A stretch of DNA of 64,000 bases from Dryas octopetala. Taxonomy: Eukaryota > Streptophyta > Magnoliopsida > Rosales > Rosaceae. Where the stretch lies: the NCBI GenBank assembly GCA_963921425.1, contig OY992836.1, positions 10,757,304 through 10,821,303 on the forward strand, written 5' to 3'. The position numbers and the translations under genes were made by a program. Below the pieces are notes generated by a model. The model was not told where the DNA came from. It searched no databases and saw only the letters and a list, made by a program, of their open reading frames with translations. Positions 1-11,339 of the stretch are shown here, one piece after another (the first letter of the stretch is position 1; every line of letters begins with the position of its first letter).

Positions 1-1187
1 AAATTTATTAAAACTTTTACAAGTCACCACATGCTATGTACATATTTTTACTCTTAAATGTTAATGGATTAATCATTCTACTACTATTGTATGAATTTTC
101 CACCATATTAGATGTGTTTAAATGCTATACAAACATTGTATTTAAGATGAACTTAAAATCTATAACATAGTATATATTAGAAAGTAAATATGTCAACATT
201 CAAAGTTTAAAGAATAATTGAATACTATACAATAAGTATATAACAGAAATGTTCAACATTTTAATGTGAAAAAACACGATGTCCAATATATATATGACAC
301 ATATACACATTTTTAACATTTGAATTGTAGCAGATTTGGTTTTTTATTATTAAGATGTAGATCTTTTTCACCCTTATATTTAATTGTAAAGGTGATTTCA
401 AATGAGAGTGTCCATAAAAGTGAGGACATCTTCTTTAGGAATCACTCGGCAATAGAGTTCAATGATCAGGACAATTTTTTAGGTCCCTCGTCCTCTTTTT
501 ATTTGTGTAATTATGTATCCTAAATTCCTAATGTAGCATATATACACAAACTCTATTTCTCATTTGAGCAATTCCTAATTCCTAAAATGCAAATGCATAG
601 TTTTGCCCAAAAAAAAAATGCAAATGCATAGTATTAAGGTGGGGGTGGGACCCAGTGAAATGGAGGAAAGGACAGTGAAAAAAGTGAATGGAAAGCGGTT
701 TTGGTGTGGGAGAGAGTGAGTGATATTGTGGGCGTAGCCTGTTGTATTGCATGAATATATCAACAGGTTCGATCAGCGTTCACGTACTACCAACAAAAAT
801 AATACCACCAAATAAACGTACATCAATATCATCCCTTTCTTTTCTTGATTAGATTTGCGTTTTCTGACGCACCTATTTCGCAATCGCAACCAAACCCAAC
901 GCCGTCGTTTTATCACTCTATTCCTATCTCCATTATTGGCTACACATGCTTCACATATATTTCAATACATCCTACTCTTCTTGTTTTAACACCATTTCAA
1001 TATTTACAAATTTTGTAAACTTATTTCCATATAACGTACATTAATTATCAATTGGTACCAGCTTAGGAAGGCAGACTCTCAACAAATCAGGACGTCAACA
1101 AGTTTAGGAACATAGATCAATCGACACACATTAAAGCACGTACCCTTGCTTCAAACCATTTGTTATCATTCGTTTTTTTTTTTTTTT
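1..1187. other. AT-rich intergenic DNA, no gene seen
   Basis: No open frame here reads like a conserved protein and no terminal repeats were found. A short A-run near 607 is flanked by a duplicated 'atgcaaatgcatag' phrase (about 586-632). A T-run at about 1173-1187 directly abuts the next element and may hide its target duplication. Confidence 0.5.
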
Positions 1188-3094
1188 GGTTAATTACAAA
1201 TATATACTTCAACTATACATAACTTGTCAATTGGGTACCTCATGTTCAAAAACTTTCATTCGGGTACATCAACTTTAATATTTCGTCAACTTAGTACCTC
1301 CGTTACTTTGACCGTTAGAAGGACTGTTAACTGCTTATGTGGCGCTAACGTAGCACAAGCAGACCCACCACTAAACGCTGACTTGTCTTTTAAAAAGCCA
1401 CATGGACAAAAATTAATAAAAAAATCAATAAAATCCTTAAAATTATATAAAATTGAAAAAAAAAAAAACAAAAAACAAAGCCAGGGCCAGCCTCCCCTGC
1501 CCGGCCTCACCTCCCCACCTAGCCCCCTCATTTCCCCTTCCTCCCCTACCCTTCCCCCACCCAGGCCACCCCCTCCACATCCCCCGTCCTTCCCCCCCAA
1601 ACCCAGGCCACACCTTCCCCCCGCCACCCCGACCAGACCCAACCAACCTCCCTCCTTTCACTTTCTCTTTCTCTTTCTCTATGCCCCCCCTCCCCTCTGC
1701 AACACCTCCTTCTTCCACCAATCTCCGCCCCTCCCTCTGCCACCTAGCTCCAGCCAGCTCCATCGCACCTCCCACCCCAGCTCGCCTCTATCCTGCCCAA
1801 CCCAGCCTCTTCCTCTTCCTCTTCCCCGACACCCCTCACCCCCCCCCCCCCGGCGCCCCCTCCCCCAGCAACACCCCCCGCCCACCCCACCTCACCCTGC
1901 CCTTCCCCCCCAAACCCAGGCCACCCCTTCCACCTCTCTCGCCCCTCCCCCCCAAACCCAACCCCCTGGCCCGTCGCACCCCCTCCCACCTAACCCCAAC
2001 CTCTCTTCCACCCTTTCCCAAACTCTCCCAAACATAAACCAAAAACTCATTCCTAGACCCTGAGATTTCGACCACGATGATGAAGAGTTGTTGTCGTCGA
2101 AATTCCCATCTCCGTGGCTCCAACCACCGCTGTTTCCGCCGGCTCCAGCGCCACCGTTGCTGCCATTGCCGCCAGAGAATGTGAGCTCTGGCTTTATGGG
2201 CCGGGTGGATCTGAGAACTAAAGAGAGAGTGGGATTTGGGATTTGGGAATACGGGAAAGAAATAGCAGAGTGAGGGTTGTTGTTGGAGAAGTGATGATTG
2301 TCTGAGGGAGTGTAATGATCTCTGGCCAGAGTAGAGTAGCGAAGCTGATCAGTAGTGGCCGCCATGTTTGATCTGAATTTCTAGTACGTTCTCTGCAAAT
2401 GATATTATAAGAAACAAAAACCACATCACCACTGAAAACCAACCCAACCCATACGCATCCCCTTCCTGCCCAGCCCAGCGCATACCTGGGCCGCATCTGT
2501 TTTGAGAGGTTGGTTTCTGTTTGGGAGGTTGGTTTCAATCTTGGCAATGAGTTTTTGGTTTCTGTTTGGGAGGTTGGTTTCAATCTTGGCAATGAGTTTT
2601 TGGTTTCTGTTTAGGAGAGTTTGGGAAAGGATGGAAGAAAGGTTGGGGTTAGGTGGGAAGGGGGTGCGACGGGCCAGGGGGTTAGGTTTGGGGGGGGGAG
2701 GGGCGAGGGAGGTGGAGAGGGTGGCCTGGGTTTGGGGGGAAGGGCGGGGAAGGTGGAGGGGATGGTCTGGGTGGGGGAAGGGTGGGGGAGGAAGGGGAGG
2801 GAGGGTGCTAGGTGGGGATTGGCTTTTTTTTTTTTCAATTTTATATAATTTTAATGGTTTTTTTATTTTTTTTATTAATTTTTGTATATGTGACTTTTTT
2901 TTAAAGAGAAGTCAACGTTTAGTAGTGGGTCTGCGTGTGCCACATCAGTGCCACATAGACATTTAACGGTCAGACTAACGGAGGTACTAAGTTGACAAAA
3001 TATTGAAGTTGAAGTATCCGAATGAAAGTTTTTGAACCAAAGGTACCCAGTTAATAAGTAATGTATAGTTGAAGTATATAAATGAAATTAACCC
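1188..3094. mobile_element. Mutator-like element with long inverted arms, candidate Pack-MULE
   Basis: The ends are inverted copies: the left starts GGTTAATTAC and is followed by 'tatacttcaactatac', and the reverse complement of the right starts GGGTTAATTTC followed by the same phrase. The arms continue inward through a strand-biased tract (C-rich on the left, G-rich on the right) up to about 2059 and from about 2504. Between them lies non-repetitive DNA that on the minus strand reads as the start of a plant protein (see next entry). The right arm holds a 45-bp tandem duplication at 2520-2609. Both flanks are T-runs, so a 9-bp target duplication cannot be distinguished. No transposase frame is present. 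Assignment to Mutator-like elements rests on the long arms and on similarity of design to other elements here with clear 9-bp duplications. Confidence 0.7.
2060..2400 (-). pseudogene. Captured 5' fragment of an unidentified host gene inside the Mutator-like element
   Basis: On the minus strand an ATG at 2365 opens a frame starting MAATTDQLRYSTLARDH, followed by a Ser/Asn/Pro-rich stretch, then RSTRPIKPELTFSGGNGS, a Gly-rich segment and a D/N/S-rich segment, reaching the inner edge of the left transposon arm at about 2060. The composition (Ala-Thr start, hydroxylated and basic residues, few acids at first) resembles a plastid transit peptide joined to a Gly-rich linker. I do not recognise the parent gene. 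About 30 bases upstream of the ATG look like 5' leader. Beyond about 2060 the frame runs into arm sequence, so the product would be truncated and chimeric. Transduplication is inferred from position between the arms and from base composition unlike the arms. Confidence 0.55.
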
Positions 3095-5861
3095 TTTTTT
3101 TTATTTCATTCTGAATAAAGTTGCTTATTTTAGAATGTAGAATATTACTAAACCACATTGAACGACATCCCAGTGTTTACCATTGGGTTAAGAGAAAAAC
3201 TATATATTAAAACAAATTATGATTTATAAAACAAATTAGTTTATGATCGATTATAAACGTATGCAAGACTAGTACTGAAAGTGCATTTGCAGTTCATATG
3301 GTACATGGCCTATCTCATATCCTGATATGACGTGAAAAAGATTATACCAAGTTAGTTGGTACTGTACAAAGAAACACATGCACTAGCTAGGTGTTACTTG
3401 TCACTTTCAATGTCACACCACATTTGTCAAGACCAGTTCGACCATAGTTAACTCTTAATGCTGTTTAAGACCAGTTATAGATGTAAATTAAATACATATA
3501 GTTGACATTAAATTTGACCCTTACGTTCTTCGAGTCGTGCCTTATAATTTACTTGGAATCCAAACACAGAAAAGCATTATAAGCTAGGATCGGTGGAAGT
3601 CTAGTTGCAATTTTTCTTTTTCAAATAAATCTGCATTAAACAAGTTTTAGCTATAACTATTAACATTGTTCCATTCGCATAGTAAAATGAAGTGAATTAC
3701 ACAATTCTATAGTTTAAGTGTGTTGTGAAGAATTGACCTGTTTTAAGACTTGGAAGACTATAACTTCTCCTATACGTGTGGCATCGCTCAAGTTAAACAT
3801 ATATTAGATGATGTGGAACACGTTCGGTCATTTGGTCCAACACATGAGTGAACATGATTTTAATATTATAAACAAAATTAAAGTATCTAACCCAAAATCA
3901 ATTAGCAATAAGTGGGAGGCCCAACACCTTATAAACATTGGCGTAGGCCATAATTAATCATAATGAGGGCATGATAACAATATAAAATTTTTTCTTTCCC
4001 ACTATAATCCAATAGAAAAATTTCCAGCTGTTGTATCGATCTATTTATCTTAACTTTTTTATGATAATTGTTGTGAGAGGCAACGACAATTAATAAAAAG
4101 ATATTTGCAATTTTGTGTCATCTTCATTTATTTAGAAGACATAAAATAAGTATTTAAATAAGAAACCAATTAAACTAATACAAATAAACAAACACAAAAA
4201 GTCAAAAGCACACACAGAAACTAAAGTAACACACTATTTATATTCAAATAAGAAACTCATCTTCCAATGTTCATAAAAAATAGGGTCTAATTTTTTTTTG
4301 TCTAAATAAATAATGGGATATATTAGACCCAAAATTGTAAGAGTGAAACAACTTGACTATTCATGACCCCAATACCCTCATTGTGGCTCCGACGCCACTG
4401 CTTATAAATCACTATAGAATATTATAATTTTTCAACGTAGGACAACACTTTACATTCTCGATCACATGCTTATTTAGCTGATCTGAAATTATATGCATAT
4501 ATAATCAATCTAGTCTACACATTTCTGCAACAAAGTGACATAATACTCAACAAGTGATTAACACAGGGATCGAACAAGTTGCTTTAATGGTTTGAGCCTA
4601 AAATTTTCACTCTAGCCTAGCAACTCTGTATATAGTCTTAACACGATCCAACAATGAATGCGCGCTGAATTTGGATCCCTATATAATTAAGTTTTGGAAT
4701 GATTAGGGGTTTATAATTAGTAACTATAATTATAACCTTTCTCTGCATATTTTACCTTCTAGTGGTGGAGAGATATTCACATGTGAAAGGGTTATTAGAA
4801 TGTAAATTACTTATTTACCCACATCTAATTAATAATTTAAATATCTTTATAATAACCACTAAATATAATTAATCTGTAGTTAGTATAATATATTGACACT
4901 TACCTACAAGGTCCCATCCCACACATAATATTTTAGAATCAATATATCCTTAGATAGAACTGCACCTCAGGTTATATATGGAAGTCCAATCATTTCAAAG
5001 GGTTGAGGGTAAGCCCAAATCCAATCCACAATAAGTTTATTCCTTTTTTTTTTCCACTCTCCATCACATAATAATTTCCACTTATATATCTTGGAATGTA
5101 TATATAATATATACATAGAAGTCAGTAGACAAAATTCTTTTATTAATGCACCATTTCTGAATATTCAATCCCATATTAAGTATTATAAGATGAAGTGCGA
5201 ATCATTATCACATCCATGCATGGATTGATTGAACAAGCTAGGTTAATTAGGACGAAATCATGAATTGAAGAAAATTAATTCTGATTATTAATTAGGCTTT
5301 GTTAATTTGTCTCAAGCTACGGCGCCATATGGAATTTGCTTGCTGGATACCTGCATGGGTATGTGAGTCATTTGTCACTCACGTGCTCTTGGGTTGCTAC
5401 TTGCTTTGTTTCTTTGTTTGTTCTTCCCACATTGGCTTAATTACCTTTGTCTCATCATCTACTCAGCATATGAGACTTTCACGATCGAGGGAGAATATAT
5501 TAATTAAGCAACAAAGCCTGGCCGGGTACTTATCTAAAGATGCAAGCCACATGAATAGTGGCACATGTGAAGAAGCTAATTTCAATTTATATATTGACGC
5601 ACGCTGGAGTGCATGTTAAGAAATTAATTTCATCTCTTTTAAATTGAATAATCGATATATACATTACATTCCAATTAATGTTATTCAAGTGACTAAATAC
5701 TAAATATGACCAACTAATTATTAATAGTCTAATGGTATATATTTCGATCTCTCAATCTCGTTGGACAATGTCCTAATTTTGAATCCCATCATCTCAAACA
5801 AAAGATCGAGAGATTAAGATACCAAATATGACCTCAAATTTTCAAAATAATAGAAATAAAG
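3095..5861. other. Intergenic AT-rich DNA, no gene recognised
   Basis: No frame here has recognisable protein motifs; the 106-codon frame at 5299-5619 has no family resemblance and no splice context. A small imperfect inverted repeat lies at about 5731-5830, pairing 'atttcgatctctcaatctcg' with 'cgagagattaagatacc'. Nothing else structured was seen. Confidence 0.4.
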
Positions 5862-6930
5862 TGTTTGTGGGAAAATCCACATCGATCCGAATAGCCAATC
5901 ACAGCTCGACACGTGGCTGGTCAACACCCACCTCGGAGTTGACTCTCAGTGGTCAAACTTTGACCTCTACGTCATCACCACTCAGCACCGCCTCTGCCAG
6001 CTCGGACCGGATCTCCATGCCGGGCCCTCCATGTTCGGTCCGAGCCGAACCCATGATCTTCTAAGGGATCGAGTATCCATCTTCCCACGATCATCCCGGT
6101 TCGGCTCGGCTCGGCACAGGAGATGGTCTCTTGTCGAGTTCTGGCGTCGACCAGTTAGGGCTCGGAAAGACCCCAATCTATGGGACCGGCTCGGCCTGGA
6201 ATCCCATGTCCGATCCGACCACACTTGGACTTCGTGTCTTTGCATGAGAATATGTGTTTGTATCGGCTCGGCTCGGCTCTCCGCCGCCATTCCCAGGAAG
6301 ATCACGCTGGGACGAACCGCCACACTTGAATGCACCTGACACAATCTTCTGACAGATAGAATATCAGGCTTGCATTCATGACTACTGGGACAGTTTGCCT
6401 AATCCTTCCAACCTAGCATTTAATGGGGCATTCAATGCAACATTAAATGCTGAGGAAGTAAGCAGCTGAACATGCAACTAGGTCTAGCCAGGTGCGTGGA
6501 TCTCTGGCAACCATTCATTCACATGCAGGTAACTTATTCATTAAGTCTTCCTTTGCCTATATAAGGCACCACATATGCACAAAATGAGGCATCTAACAAT
6601 CTACGCATCTACCCAAAAACACTTACACAAAAATTCCCATTCACCAAAGAGCTTACCCAACTTGCTGAGAATAACCCAGAACATTTGCCTTGTTCTTCCC
6701 ATTCTCCCAAGTTCTTCCTTTGTTCTTCCTCATCCACCATCAAACACCACCACTGATTTCATCATCGGAGTGTGTTTGGCTGGTACCACACCGGTCCATC
6801 TCCTTTGATCTTGTTTTTGTCTACAGGAAAATCTCAACCAGTATCCACTTCATCATCCAGCAAAGCACCTGATCAGCCAGATCAGCTTATCTAAGTTGTT
6901 GCATCTACCTTACGAGAATTTGCATCAACA
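5862..6930 (+). mobile_element. Solo LTR of an LTR retrotransposon (copy 1)
   Basis: The segment begins TGTTTGTGGGAAAATC and ends TTTGCATCAACA, the TG...CA ends expected of an LTR. It is bounded by the 5-bp direct repeat taaag at 5857-5861 and 6931-6935. A TATA-like GCCTATATAAGG occurs at about 6556, where an LTR promoter would lie. No internal gag-pol region adjoins it, so it is read as a solo LTR left by recombination. The copy at 55755-56839 is of the same family. The superfamily cannot be told without internal coding sequence. The exact target duplication argues against great age, but divergence from the second copy is substantial. Confidence 0.8.
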
Positions 6931-6935
6931 TAAAG

Positions 6936-9900
6936 CTTGGTTAATAATTCCAAACTAGTTGTTGAGTTATTTGGTATTTCTCTCAACAATTGAATAGGTT
7001 TCAAATTCGAATTATAACTCCTAGGTAAAAAGAAAAGTCTTCTAATAATTAATTGACTTCCATATTGATTTATTTATATGTTTTTTTTTTCTTATATTGT
7101 AAAAGTAGAAGGGAAGACAACGATTAGATAACAGAACTAAACAGTATTCTAAAAGATAATTGCATGATTACTAATGTCTTTGTTTTGGCGCAAACGGTAA
7201 GAACATATACAGTAATGTTTCAGGAACAACTTTACAAGCATAAATAATTAGAGACATACTACAGTTTTTTATATCATTCATTTATGTATGCATCACTTCT
7301 GCATCAGACCAAAAAAAAATACAATTGTGTTGATGATATTGATGGTGCCCCTGCCAGCTAAGAGTTAGAAATAATCGATGCAATTGCATGCAGAATTTCT
7401 CTTATAAAGTGAAATTCTCCTACCTCCAATATTATTGTCCTACTCTGTGTTTGCACTCCGCAGCTACAATATAAAACAATGAGCAGCTAATTAATGATAA
7501 AACCAATACTGGCCATGATGGTAATAATGCATGGTGCCATGGTGGCATGCATGCATACATGTGCATTTATTTCATATCTATGTGACTCTGTTAATATAAA
7601 GTCAAAATTATTTAATTAGAAGCTTGGTGCAAGTGAAACATATCACATGTTACCTAAAAATGTCTTAACTCGGAACATGTGTACGTATTAACTTTTTCCA
7701 CTTTTTGTTTAAGTTATTGATTAATTACTAACTTTAGTCTTTATATGACAATTTAAATTAGGATAAAAAACGTAATTTCATTAACCAAAAGGAAAGCCAT
7801 ATGCAATATTAAGCTGCAAGACAAAAATTACCTTCGAGTGCTCGGCAGCTGCACTTATAAAATTTACTGCATCTGCACTTACAACATTATTGCAGCTATA
7901 TTATATATTTTCAATAAAAAAAACTCTAATTTAAAATCTTCAACCAACAAGTTTCCTAAAACACACCAAAAAAAACATAATCAACTCACAAATATTAAGA
8001 ATTAAGAAAAAAATAAAAAATAAAAAAAATCTAACAATAAATACAGATGCAGCTCAAAAGGCCGAGCGTTCGGCGGTATATTTTACATTAACGGACGTGT
8101 TTAACGCGCACAAATTATTATTTAGCTTAATTATATTATTGGCTGTATTTAATATTAGTGTATGTATTTTTTTTTTTTTGCCCTTAGAAGTAATTAATTC
8201 TACTAAGAAATGAGTTTGATTAAATATTATTAACGACTTGCTTAACTTATAATCAAAATTTCAAATGCTCTAACCAAAGCAACACGTACGCGCGTGCATT
8301 CATTAAGTCTAACGGTCTCAATGTTAATAATTTTGTCACAACTCACAAGTAAGTAAGTCAATTAATGTGCTGGAAATCAAATTAAGCACTTTTAATTCTT
8401 ATAATCTCCCCAGTAGAATATGGATCATATAGGATGCTCAAGGAACTCTTGTTGTTATTTGATAGCGGTAGAAACCTCCTTGCAACAGGAATATGACTGA
8501 TTTGGTATTACAACTCAATAACATGATAGCACCTATATTTTTATACTTTATCACATAAAAATTTTTCCAATTTTAAGACAAAAACTATCTATTGGGATGT
8601 TAAGTCAACCTCTACCTCTATTATAGGTAAGTTTTCACCTTCGATAGCATGTACTCAATTGATGTAAATTGTAATGATTGTCTTATTAAGATTGAAATAT
8701 TGAATTCAATCCAACGGCTACAAACGCTCTGATCGTGAAGGCACCTCATTAAGAATTTAATATGCGAGAATAATATTCTCTTGTTTTTCTTTCGAGTAAA
8801 TTATAATTTATCAGACTAGAGAATTGTGTTGTTTAATTTCGTATAATGGTCATTCCTACAAGTGCTAAAAGACATGATCATCCAATCTTGAACCTCACAA
8901 ACACAAGACAAGATGCACCCCAGAGAATTGTTTGACCCTTAATCCAAAAAATTAATAATTAATTACTTATTTCGGGCCAGGCTACCAGCATTGTCCAATT
9001 AATATGAATTTAATTAAACAACTTAATTAGGTTCTCCAGGTGATGCATATAATAAAATTAATGTTTCATCACATTGTTAAATATATAAAATATATATTTT
9101 GTAGGGTTGGCTAGCTTCCCTGCAGGCATTACATTTTAATGCTTATCACTGAAAAGAATCAATTCCAAGCTAGTCTTAAAGTTTTCAATTCGTACAAAGT
9201 ACTAGCTACTTGGATACAGGCATACAGCACTGCAGGAAATGCATGTTGATGCAAGGATTCTAGCTGTTTTTATCAATAAAACAATAATGTATTCCAAACA
9301 CTTACTTACAACAATATGATTCGTTACACGATTTATCTACTACCTCACATTCACATGTGTTTAACCTTTGAAGAGGTGGGTTCTTATAACCTGTAGCATT
9401 TGTTTCACAAAATGTGATTTTAGAAATCTCATACTCATTTTCATTCTAAAACTTCACACTCAAATTTCATTTCAACATAACAAAAGTTGTCTTATGATTA
9501 AAGTTCAACTTTTAGACATTCCCTCTTTTAAATATGAAAAAAATAAAATAAAATAAGAGTTTGTTCACATGTTTTAGCCGACCTTAGCAAAAAGCCAAAA
9601 CTGAGAGAAACAATAACATATAATTAACTAGCTAAGAACTTATATTAATTTCTGTAATAAGGAATTTAGAGTGCAAGCACTTTTAATTTCCTGTTTCCTT
9701 GAATATTCCTTTGCCTTAGCCAGGAAAGTAGAAATAATTACATTAAAAGGACTAATCACATAGAACAAATACACTGTACATTATTTAATCCCAGCTAGCT
9801 AGAGACAATTTAGGCGTATTTTTCCATGCCTAGTCATTAGAGAGAGAAACAAAGAGATGCATTATTTCTGCATGTTCATCCGGTCACATTTGAAAAGTTA

Positions 9901-9955
9901 ATACAAAAATTAAAAAAAATAATAACTATTTTTTTTTTGTCTGAAAATAAAAAAA
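6936..9955. other. Intergenic DNA with one palindrome-edged repeat island
   Basis: Apart from the island at 7831-8078, this AT-rich stretch has no open frame with protein character and no inverted ends that I could pair. The 62-codon frame at 9368-9556 is not convincing. Confidence 0.4.
7831..8078. repeat. CGAGNGCTCGG-edged repeat island, copy A
   Basis: The left edge carries cgagtgctcgg (7835-7845) followed by 'cagctgca'. The right edge carries ccgagcgttcgg (8062-8073), preceded by 'cagatgcagctc'. The interior includes ctgcatctgcac and related words on the left, then an A-rich tract. Copies B (22871-23121) and C (34551-34747) share both the edge palindrome and the GCAGATGCA-type interior. 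The repeat class is not recognised. Confidence 0.55.
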
Positions 9956-10859
9956 GATAAATTACAATTTAATACTTTAACTTTATCTCGGATTTCAAGT
10001 TAGTACCTCAAGTTCAAAAAGTTGAAATTTCATGCCTCAACTTTCATTTTGTTTCAAGTTAATACCTCTGTTAGTCTGGCCGTCAAAAAAGCCGTTATCT
10101 GATGACGCGACACACCACTAAAAGGCTTCATTTCAATTTAGTACCTCAACTTTACCATGTTTTTCAAGTTCATACCTCAAGTTAAAAAACTTGCAAATAA
10201 ATAAATATTTTTCAGTTTTTATTTCAACTTCACCTCAACTTTTGACCCATCAAATCTTCACCAAAATCAACAATTTTATAGTCATTTTAAAGCTATAAAT
10301 CTCCTCCTTATAACCATATATAAATAATTCAAAAAGAAGCTATGAAACACGAAAGAAGTAGTCACAAATTAGGCTACCCGAAATTGTCAATTTGTTTAGA
10401 AAATTTGGCACTTTTGGGTAGCCTACTTTGTGACCAATTATCTTGGGTTCCATAACTCTTTTTTGCATGATTTTTATATGGTTGTAAAGAGGAGATTCAT
10501 AGCTTCAAAATGAGTATAAGATTGATAATTTTGGTAGAGATTTGATGGGTAAAAAACTGGGGTGAAATTGAGATAAAAATTGGAAAACATTTATTTATTT
10601 GCAAGTTTTTGAACTTGAGGTATGAACTTGAAAAATATGATAAAGTTGAGCTACTAAATTGAAATAAAGCCTTTTAGTAGTTTGTCACGTCATCAGATAA
10701 CGATCTTTTTGAGGGCAAGACTAACGGAAGTATTAACTTGAAACAAAATGAAAGTTGAGGAAACAAAATGAAAGTTGAGGCATGAAATTGCAACTTTTTG
10801 AACTTGAGTTACTAACTTGAAATCTGAGATAAAGTTGAGGTATTAAATTATAATTTATC
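9956..10859. mobile_element. Fold-back Mutator-like element, nearly perfect palindrome
   Basis: The left end GATAAATTACAATTTAATAC is matched by the reverse complement of the right end, GATAAATTATAATTTAATAC. The arms stay alignable for about 440 bp to a centre near 10402, where 'ggctaccc' faces 'gggtagcc'. The right arm contains a 20-bp tandem duplication (about 10741-10780) absent from the left. The flanks are A-rich (ataaaaaaa and caaaaacaa), so the target duplication is uncertain; an alternative 9-bp pair, aataactat, lies slightly farther out at 9921-9929 and 10868-10876. There is no coding capacity. Its words 'taccTC..cgttagtctgg' recall the ends of the 1188-3094 element, suggesting related families. 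Confidence 0.75.
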
Positions 10860-11014
10860 CAAAAACAAATAACTATATATATACCTGGTGGTCTCTGATG
10901 CTAATGCATCCTTTTTGGGTTCAGACAGATTTGTGGGTCAAAGCTTTCAGGGTATGGATATTAAATAATAAGTTTGTCTGATTAATAATTTCGGTGAAAA
11001 AGACATAAATTCAC

Positions 11015-11017
<3 letters not shown>

Positions 11018-11051
<34 letters not shown>
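11018..11051. repeat. (GA)n microsatellite upstream of the bHLH gene
   Basis: About 17 GA units sit some 280 bp before the bHLH start codon, followed by a 26-bp tandem duplication ('atttccatcttagtctagc' at 11071 and 11097). It could lie in the promoter or 5' leader. Confidence 0.9.
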
Positions 11052-11056
<5 letters not shown>

Positions 11057-11290
11057 AAAAAGCAGATTCCATTTCCATCTTAGTCTAGCACCTAGCATTT
11101 CCATCTTAGTCTAGCGCTAGGTGCTGCTACACACACTCTAATACATTCTATAATGCATTCTTGATTAGGAGGAATGGACCCTTTCATATATATTGTATTT
11201 CAATTCCTTTCACCTTGGTGCAACTTCATATTGTTAAGCTTCTCTCTTTGAATTTCCAATTCCCTACTCCTTAAACAGTGTTTGATTAAA

Positions 11291-11333
<43 letters not shown>
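11291..11333. repeat. (GT)n(GA)n compound microsatellite abutting the bHLH start codon
   Basis: About 8 GT units run directly into about 13 GA units that end at the ATG at 11334. Read from an upstream in-frame ATG at 11295 it would encode a Cys-Glu-Arg repeat, but the family start motif begins at 11334, so it is taken as 5' leader. Confidence 0.9.

Positions 11334-11339
<6 letters not shown>

Noticed and set aside
1224-2063. 279-codon Pro/Ser-rich frame and several Gly/Arg-rich frames on the other strand
   Set aside because: They arise from the strand-biased C-rich tract in the left arm of the transposon; overlapping frames in both strands are equally long, and there is no domain.
2502-2966. 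154-codon Gly/Arg-rich frame and its Pro-rich complement
   Set aside because: This is the right arm of the same element, low complexity and repeated.
5828-6344. Frames of 78-120 codons on both strands
   Set aside because: They lie in the solo LTR, overlap on both strands, and resemble no protein.
11295-11333. Upstream ATG giving [16 protein letters not shown]
   Set aside because: It translates the microsatellite; the clade's conserved N-terminus begins at 11334.
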